Below, piece after piece: positions 57,816-64,000 of a stretch of DNA of 64,000 bases. Position 1 is the stretch's first letter. Each line of letters begins with the position of its first letter. Made by a program: the position numbers and the translations under genes. The notes under the pieces were generated by a model. The model did not search any database and had not been told where the DNA came from. It worked only from the letters and a program-made list of their open reading frames with translations. The stretch comes from Closterium sp. NIES-65 (taxonomy: Eukaryota > Streptophyta > Zygnematophyceae > Desmidiales > Closteriaceae): assembly GCA_948144175.1 (NCBI GenBank), contig CANXME010000213.1, forward strand, positions 4,478,501-4,542,500. Reading direction: 5' to 3'.

Positions 57816-59343
57816 GTCATTCACATGAGGATAACGGGCATGAGCATGAGCACGGGCACGTGCATGGGTGGAAAGAGCCTAGAGGGGATGGGCATGACCA
57901 TTTTCACGGCCACGAACATGCACACGCACATGGGGACGGGCATGGGCATGGCACAACGAGCTCAGATGCAGGCGATGCCATAGTGACCCTCCACCACAGC
58001 GCCAACCACTCGTCCCAGCATCAACATCAGCACTCCGCGTCTAGTCCTGCAGGTGAAACCGCATCACTCTCACCCATCATTACCCCTGGGCCCCTTAGTA
58101 TCTCGATTTCTTTCTTCCCTCCTTCCTTCTCCTCTCTCTGAATTCTGCCCCTTGTGTGCTTCCCATGCATACTTGCTTGCCACACTTGACTTCACCCCTG
58201 CACCTTCAAACTGGCTCACTCTTCCCGCGACCACCTTACCCCGTCTTGCTATCGCTTCTCCCCCGCGCGCAGAGGCAGAGCCAGCTCGGGCGCGCAACAT
58301 AAACCTGGAGGGGGCGTACCTGCATGTGCTGGGGGACCTGTTGCAGAGCATAGGGGTCATGGTGGGGGGGGCTGTCATCTGGTACAACCCCGAGTGGTAC
58401 GTGCTGCCCTCCTCGCACTGCCACCGTCTGAACCTCGTGGGACGGGCTGTCTGTCATTTGCTTCTGTACCTCGACTCCACATATGCTGCACAAGCGCGCT
58501 GCCTTGTTCACTCACCTGCCTTGTTCCCTTGTTCCGACTCGTAAAACGAGCAGCCCTGGCCATGTTATCCATGGTGTCACTCTTCGTGAGTGTCCTTGCA
58601 TACTCTTCCGTTCACTTTGCCTTCCCCCCCACACTGCGTGGCTATCGTGTGCAGGAAGATAGTGGATTTGATCTGCACGCTGCTCTTCTCCATCCTCGTG
58701 CTCGTGACCACGTACCGCATGCTGCGTGATGTCATCGACGTGCTCATGGAGTCAACGCCACGCGGCATCAACGCCTCAGAGGTCCGTCACACCCCATGCT
58801 TGCTCTCTTATAATTTGAGCAGACTCTGCGATTTGAATTAGACTGGAAGTTCACACTTCGGTGTCGTCCTACATGGGGACCTGTGATCCTCCTTCTGTCT
58901 ACACCCGATGTTCATCTGCCTTCTCCTCCTCAGTCCTTCTCGTGTCCCACTCTTACCCGCGTCCCTCACCTCTCACCCTGTTGCTGGCGCCCTTGTGGAT
59001 GGTGCGTGGGGTGCAGGTGGAGGCGGGGCTGAAGACGCTACCAGGGGTGGAGGATGTGCATGAGCTGCACATTTGGGCACTCACACTAGGCAAAGTCATG
59101 CTGGCGTGCCACGTGCGCATCGATGCACACAGCAACCCAGAGGACGTGCTCAACTCCGTGCTGCGCTTCTGTGAGCGCACATACCGCATCAGCCATGCCA
59201 CCGTGCAGGTGGAGCGCAGCAGGGTGCCTGCGCTGCAGGGCTCGCAGTCCGCTCCCGATATAGTGTCGTCCCCACGCGGTGCTGCTGATGCACCTCTTGA
59301 CCCGCTTCCAGCCTCGAGCGGTGTTCCATCTGCTGTTTCGTAG
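55493..59343 (+). CDS. MTP1: zinc transporter of the MTP1/CDF family
   Basis: Cation diffusion facilitator that exchanges cytosolic zinc for protons, in plants at the vacuolar membrane. Exons: 55493-55802, 56003-56140, 56567-56629, 57019-57175, 57598-58052, 58273-58396, 58655-58781, 59017-59343; phases agree and give 566 aa. It shows the plant MTP cysteine motif CSARCGF, six predicted TM helices, HxxxD zinc sites in TM2 (TDAAHLLSD) and TM5 (AYLHVLGD), the [24 protein letters not shown] signature and a very long His-rich loop between TM4 and TM5 (about 100 residues of HG/HD/HAH repeats). The CTD reads [23 protein letters not shown] second His-rich cluster ([20 protein letters not shown]) precedes TM1. 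Introns 2 to 4 are almost pure pyrimidine in places. Confidence 0.95.
56440..56540 (+). repeat. CCGTTCC / CCGTTTCC pyrimidine minisatellite in MTP intron 2
   Basis: About a dozen 7-8 bp units of CCGTTCCC type run up to 25 bp before the exon 3 acceptor. Sense-strand pyrimidine content is nearly complete apart from single G residues. Confidence 0.85.
57377..57550 (+). repeat. CTC trinucleotide array in MTP intron 4
   Basis: Roughly 57 CTC units with three interruptions (CAC) lie 47 bp before the exon 5 acceptor and would form an extreme polypyrimidine tract. Poly-Glu, poly-Gly, poly-Leu and poly-Ser frames over it are artefacts. Confidence 0.95.
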
Positions 59344-60010
59344 CATTTAGGTGTTCATGTTTGTTCCGATGGCAGGTGACACTTTTGCCACTCGCGCAAG
59401 GCAGGCATGCTTGCTGGCTGGGGGTAGATTGGGGATGTGGTGGCAACATAGGCCGTGTGGTACGGTACTGGTAGCTCTTCTTTGTACTACCAGACGTAGT
59501 TCAGGTTACGCATACGAGGTTATAGTGTGCCCATCCATGCTAGAACACGCACCCTCCACCCCCTTAGTGCGGTTCCACTAGCTACGGTACCATACGTGGT
59601 CTAAAGAGCATGGCTGTTGTTACGGTATTACATCTGGATGCCCACACGAATCTGGAGATGTGACGATTTCATTGGACAATTTATTAGACATGACGAGGAA
59701 CAACAGGAAATGGCATCATGCAGAAAGGCAGACTACGCGGCGCAGTGAGCAAGTGTGGGCATCAAACGGCATGTGAATGCCAGGGAGGGATGGAGCCTAT
59801 TGAGGCCATGCTTTCACAGCTGCTACGGGAGCTTATCTACCATAATAGAAACCAATGGCGACTACTGCACACACACGATGCTGCCACAATCGGTTCACGC
59901 ACACATTTATGCAACTGCAACATCAATTAAAAAACACCAGTCCAAGACTGGAAAGCTGGTAAACAGCAAGCCCACGCAAATATGGTCGTCCTCTTCCTCT
60001 CGTCCAAGAT
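59344..60010. other. convergent 3' flanks of MTP and NT-C2 genes
   Basis: 667 bp between facing stop codons, AT-richer than the neighbours; no gene seen. Confidence 0.4.
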
Positions 60011-62932
60011 TCACACCACTCCTGTGCTTTCCGTTCCGCATTTCCCATCCTCCTCCTCCCTCTCCTCCCCCTCCCCATCCACCTCCGGGATGCCATCCAG
60101 CCACGCACCCACCCCCTCCCCACCACCCTCACCATCCCCACTCCCTCGCCCCCTCCCTCTGCCACCGCGCACACCCCTCCCTCCCTTCCTGCGGTCCCTG
60201 CTGCTGCCTCGGCCGCGCCGGGTCTCCTTGCTCTGCTCCTCCAGCATTGCTATGAATGCATCCTCCACGCCCTCTAAGTCTTCCGCGCCCGCCCCTCCAC
60301 ACAGCTCGTCCACACCTCCCCACACCTCGCTCGCCACTGCTTCTGGCACAAAGGCAGGGGCAAGCTTGTGCTTGTCTGCTGCATCTGCTGTTGCCGCATT
60401 CACAGTCGCTGCATTCACCACCACACCACAGCCCACGCTTTCCTCTTCGTCAGGAGCAGGACCTTTGTCAACGCTTGGTTCACCCCCCTCAGCCACGCAC
60501 ACCCTCTCTTTCTCGCCTTCACATCCCACCACATCTACCACGGCTCGCCCATGTGGCCTGCCATCACAAGGACGCTCGCCATGCAACAGCTCGTCCTCAC
60601 TACCGACAACCCCAGCGATCCCCTCCCCATGCTGACCCTCTGTCACTACTTTTTCTTCCATGCTCCCGTCGCCACCCTCCTTGCCCTCGCTCACTGCCCT
60701 CGTTTCCTTCTCCCCGTCCTTCGGAGCATCTTCCTGCACCCCTCCATTCCCTCTGCAAGTATCCGCACCCCTCAGGCCATCACACAGCTCCTTGCCACTC
60801 ACCTGCCCCGCGCACTCGTCTCCAGGCCTTCTCTCCCCTTCGCCCTGGCCCCACGCCCCAAACTCCTTCCCCCCTTCCCCCCCGAGAGCGCCAAGGGCAG
60901 CGGGGAGCGGGGCAGCAGCCCAGTGCGCGAGCGGAGCTCCCCGGGGCGGGCTGGACGCGGGGCTGTTGTGCGCGCTGCTGCACGGCAGCGCCACCTCGTC
61001 CAGCGCCGCCTCCGCCGCCGCCGCACTGAACGCCCTCGAATCCGCGCGCGCCACTCTCGATTCTGCCCCACCCCCGCCCCCCGCCCCCCACGCGCCCCCA
61101 GCTGCGCCAATGCCGCTCGTTCGCCTACTGATCTGCAGTTCATACCCGAAGGTGGCGAGCAGCGTTGCGCCGGAGGCGGAGGCGGAGAGGGGGAAGGCGA
61201 GCGTGTGCGGGCGCAGGTCCGTGTCTTGGAGCGACCACGGCACCAGCCGCGCCAGGTCTACCGCGTGCCGCCCCACCTCCACCTCGCTGCACCCGCTCCC
61301 CGTTCTCCCCCCTCCCGCACTCACCCCCACACCTTCCGCTGCGCTCACTCTTGCCTCGTTCCCTTCTCCGCCCCAAGTTCCCCCTCCGCCTGCGCCTCCG
61401 CCCTGCGCGCCTCTGGCGCGGGAGCCTCCGGAGCGGTTCATGAGGCGCACAACGAGCGTGGAGGGCTTTTCCTGGAAGCGCAGCGAGTGGTGCGGGCCGA
61501 GGGTGCAGTAGAGCGTGCACGAGAGCTCGAGCGTCTGTTCGAACTGCACCACCCCGTCTCTCACGGGCGCCACGCTCGTGCTCACCGCCATGCCGCGCCT
61601 GTGCCACAGCACCATCGCCTCCCACTCTCCGCCGCTGCCGCTGCTGCTGCTGCTGCTACTACTACTGCTGCTGCTCGAGTTGCTGCTACCGCTGCTGACG
61701 ACGCTGCCAGTGCTGCTGCTGCTGCTGCTGCTGCCGCAGCTTGTGGTGGTGCTGGAGGCAGCAGTATCCGCGGAAGCGTCGAAGGGCGCGGGGAGGCCGA
61801 GGATGCCGTGCACGTGGAGCGTGAAGAAGCACCGGCACCGCCGCGCCGCCATGCGACTGATCGCCCGCAGTGGCGCAGTCAGCGGCGCCTTTAGCGGCGA
61901 CCTAAGGTTGAACCGCCCGAGCAGCAGCGGGGATGGCGGAGGGACAGGGGAGCCGGACTGAGGGGAAAGGCAGTTCTGGGAGCGGCGATGGGAGGAGGAG
62001 ATGGAGAAGTAGGGCGAGCGCGGGGTGAGCGTGGGGGTGGAGGGGGTGGAGGACGCAGTGGAATGAGCGGGTGACGGGGGGGCGATTAGGGTCGGCAGGA
62101 GCGCAGCGGCAGGATGAGCGGCGGAGCTGTCAGGCGCAGTGGCGTGAGCAGGGGAACCGGCGACGGCCATAGGAACGATGGCGAATGGCGAGTCGGTGGG
62201 CGCACTGGATTGAGCGGAGGAGGACGGAGAGGGGGATGGACTGGGGCATGTAGGGGAGAGGAACGAGGGTAGCGAGGAGAATGGGGAAGCGGAAGGGGAG
62301 GCCGCGGGAGAGAACGCCGAGGACGACGCTGGAACATCTGCTGCGGGGGCTCTGGGAGGCCGTGGCAGGGACATGGTGGACGACAGCGATTGGCTGAATC
62401 GAATTTGTTCGGCCAGCCATGACTTGAAATCAAGGGTGGGACGCGCGACGGTGCAGCGAGGATGGAAGGAGCCATATTCGCGAGCTTCACCGAAGCGGGA
62501 ACCGTCGTTGCTCCCTCTCTCTCCAAGACCCTCCGTCTGCCCTTCATCTGCTCCCCCTACTCCCCTAGCCCCCTCACAATCACATCCGCCACCGGCAATT
62601 GCACCTTCGCATTGGCCGTCACAGACACCCCCGTTATATTCACAACCCGCTGCTTTCCAGAGCGTTCCTCCTGCACCGTCAGCCGACCCGACGGAGCGCG
62701 AGTAGATGACGTCGTCCTTGGCGCTGACGCTGCGACCACGAGCACCGAGGCATCGCTCCCGCAGCACCGCCTCCATCGCCGCGTGACTCGGCGGAACCGT
62801 GTTGCACGCGCCGTGCGAAAACGTCTTAAACAGCGACGGCCCAACCAGACGCTCATCGCTCACTCCCATGTTTACGGCGGCGACAGCGGCGGATGATGCG
62901 CCGCTGATGCGATATGACGTGTCAACCCCCAT
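60011..62932 (-). CDS. NT-C2 domain protein (PMI1/EEIG1-type N-terminal C2)
   Basis: A single uninterrupted frame of 973 aa from the ATG at 62932. The NT-C2 domain spans about residues 340-630. It opens RCRCFFTLHVHGILGLP, continues VVQFEQTLELSCTLYCTLGPHHS, then LRFQEKPSTLVVRLMN and GRHAVDLARLVPWSL, and ends SGATLLATFGYELQIS. This is the order seen in plant plastid-movement PMI1/PMIR proteins and animal EEIG1/EHBP1. A Ser run of about 25 and Gly-rich segments expand the domain. The C-terminal half is acidic/basic low complexity with an Arg/Gly tail, and no second domain is recognised. NT-C2 domains mediate membrane association. Later in-frame ATGs (e.g. MSLPRPPRAP) are alternative starts. Role in chloroplast or nuclear movement is inference. 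Confidence 0.8.
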   Translation of the reverse strand: MGVDTSYRISGASSAAVAAVNMGVSDERLVGPSLFKTFSHGACNTVPPSHAAMEAVLRERCLGARGRSVSAKDDVIYSRSVGSADGAGGTLWKAAGCEYNGGVCDGQCEGAIAGGGCDCEGARGVGGADEGQTEGLGERGSNDGSRFGEAREYGSFHPRCTVARPTLDFKSWLAEQIRFSQSLSSTMSLPRPPRAPAADVPASSSAFSPAASPSASPFSSLPSFLSPTCPSPSPSPSSSAQSSAPTDSPFAIVPMAVAGSPAHATAPDSSAAHPAAALLPTLIAPPSPAHSTASSTPSTPTLTPRSPYFSISSSHRRSQNCLSPQSGSPVPPPSPLLLGRFNLRSPLKAPLTAPLRAISRMAARRCRCFFTLHVHGILGLPAPFDASADTAASSTTTSCGSSSSSSSTGSVVSSGSSNSSSSSSSSSSSSSGSGGEWEAMVLWHRRGMAVSTSVAPVRDGVVQFEQTLELSCTLYCTLGPHHSLRFQEKPSTLVVRLMNRSGGSRARGAQGGGAGGGGTWGGEGNEARVSAAEGVGVSAGGGRTGSGCSEVEVGRHAVDLARLVPWSLQDTDLRPHTLAFPLSASASGATLLATFGYELQISRRTSGIGAAGGAWGAGGGGGAESRVARADSRAFSAAAAEAALDEVALPCSSAHNSPASSPPRGAPLAHWAAAPLPAALGALGGEGGKEFGAWGQGEGERRPGDECAGQVSGKELCDGLRGADTCRGNGGVQEDAPKDGEKETRAVSEGKEGGDGSMEEKVVTEGQHGEGIAGVVGSEDELLHGERPCDGRPHGRAVVDVVGCEGEKERVCVAEGGEPSVDKGPAPDEEESVGCGVVVNAATVNAATADAADKHKLAPAFVPEAVASEVWGGVDELCGGAGAEDLEGVEDAFIAMLEEQSKETRRGRGSSRDRRKGGRGVRGGRGRGRGSGDGEGGGEGVGAWLDGIPEVDGEGEEREEEDGKCGTESTGVV

Positions 62933-64000
62933 TTCCAAAATAGTTAATCTATATTGGCGGCTCGAGAGCTCAACCAGGGTGGCGTTGATCGATTTAGGTA
63001 ACACCCGAGAACATCAGGCCAGATGACGCATTTGCAGGTTCAGTCAAGCTTGGCGGCTAGCAGGCTGCTCTGGGACGGACGCGATGTCCCCAGTCCCTGA
63101 CAAGAAGGGCCATGTTGTTGAGCAACGTGAACTCTCACCAGCGGGACGGATAGGTTACAGAGGAGCACTATTCCAGATGTGTACGTGGAACAGAGGCGAA
63201 ATCTTCGGTAACAACTTCCAAGCACCAGTTAGGAGGTGGTGGAAAGAGATCGGGTGGTTGGTTGGTTGGTGCAACCAAAGCATGTTGGGTGGGCAACGTA
63301 CAATGTGAAGGGGGCTGTCTGGCCTCCAGCTTTTTCCCAAGGCGCTGCTGGAACTGGGGCGGGTGATGGAGGATTCACGTGTGGAGAACGCGGGAGTCCT
63401 GGGATATGTGAGAAGTGGAAAAGAAAGTGGAGATTAATGAGATGCTTCAGTAAGAGCGATTTTTTTGCGGTGAGTGTGCAAAACTGGGCAGTGACGACGA
63501 GGTTGTTGGTGGCAGACCAGATCCACGCGTGTGAACCATTCGATGTGGCGGAGCGCGAGGTCGGTCTAGAAGATGTCGTGACGGATCTCGTCAGGGGTGC
63601 GCTGTTTGTGGTTTCAGATGAGGCGGTGGCAGGTTTGGCAGGAGATGTGTCGCATCGAGTGGATGACGACGCCGAAACGCAAACTGACATGTTGGCAGCT
63701 CCAGCTGTGACGTCAGGCCAGGCTCCGTCAGAAACCTCATTTGTCGAGGACCGAGTTGAGTCAGACACTTAACCCTTCAGTAGGGTTTAGTGGCAACCGA
63801 TATAATCACTGAAGTTCATCCAGTGTTTTTCTTACCTTCTCCCACTTCCAAAAAGTGGTGTATAGCTGAAACGAATTAAATTCGCGAGGCTTGCGATAAC
63901 GCATAGAAGCAAATCCCTGACACCACTCCTGGCAGCGACTCGAATTTCACCAAGCATATGGTTTCCAGCATCTCATGTCAGACCAGTTCACCATCGATCA
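62933..64000. other. right-edge region, no gene recognised
   Basis: The left part is the upstream region of the NT-C2 gene. Two overlapping open frames of about 180 codons (63229-63768 minus, 63236-63772 plus) have no domain, no compositional support and overlap each other antisense, so I do not call either a gene. AT content rises after 63780. Confidence 0.35.

Noticed and set aside
57318-57828. Poly-Leu, poly-Ser, poly-Gly and poly-Glu frames
   Set aside because: Readings of the CTC array in MTP intron 4.
63229-63772. Overlapping frames of about 180 codons on both strands
   Set aside because: Neither has a recognisable domain; they overlap antisense and could be chance in GC-balanced DNA.

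Overview
The window is nuclear DNA of a green-lineage eukaryote. It holds spliced genes with GT-AG introns, plant-type gene families (LRR receptor kinase, vacuolar-type MTP/CDF transporter, NT-C2 protein, katanin p60, eS27 with a telo-box leader) and Ty1/copia and chromodomain Ty3/gypsy LTR retrotransposons. High GC, pyrimidine-rich short introns and long Gly/Ala/Ser/Pro low-complexity insertions suggest a streptophyte alga (a zygnematophyte such as Closterium would fit). This assignment is inference, not something the sequence proves.

Layout. 1-5771: a copia element on the minus strand, cut by the left edge, with three in-frame TAG codons; it is nested in an older gypsy element whose remains (plus strand) and 3' LTR run to 7754. 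7985-11338 (-): mitochondrial pyruvate dehydrogenase E1 alpha, seven exons; the last intron opens with a minisatellite made of copies of its own 5' splice site. 11865-17383 (-): intact gypsy copy A with 5-bp target duplication. 17692-20671 (-): katanin p60, divergent from 21534-22531 (+), ribosomal protein eS27. 22871-29850 (-): very large LRR receptor-like kinase. 30957-34432 (-): TBC (Rab-GAP) protein. 36.5-39.57 kb: no recognised protein; a CCAAT repeat and two sets of tandem exon-like units. 39573-45090 (+): gypsy copy B, nearly identical to copy A and inverted relative to it. 45.1-47.5 kb: a degraded or unrecognised locus (possible BTB start) with serial duplications. 48339-54338 (-): RNF10-like RING E3, divergent from 55493-59343 (+), an MTP1-type zinc transporter. 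60011-62932 (-): intronless NT-C2 domain protein. 62.9-64 kb: nothing recognised.

The host genes are unrelated housekeeping and signalling genes (mitochondrial carbon entry, microtubule severing, translation, membrane traffic, ubiquitination, zinc storage); I see no operon-like logic. Two themes connect the window. One is recent gypsy activity, with four apparently identical LTRs and a textbook -1 frameshift signal between gag and pol. The other is repeated small duplication of exon ends with their splice sites, seen in the E1 alpha gene, twice in the receptor kinase, and in the 36.8-39.2 kb and 45.9-47.4 kb loci. Exon coordinates below were derived by hand from reading frame, splice consensus and family similarity; phases were checked to add up for every multi-exon gene listed as CDS.
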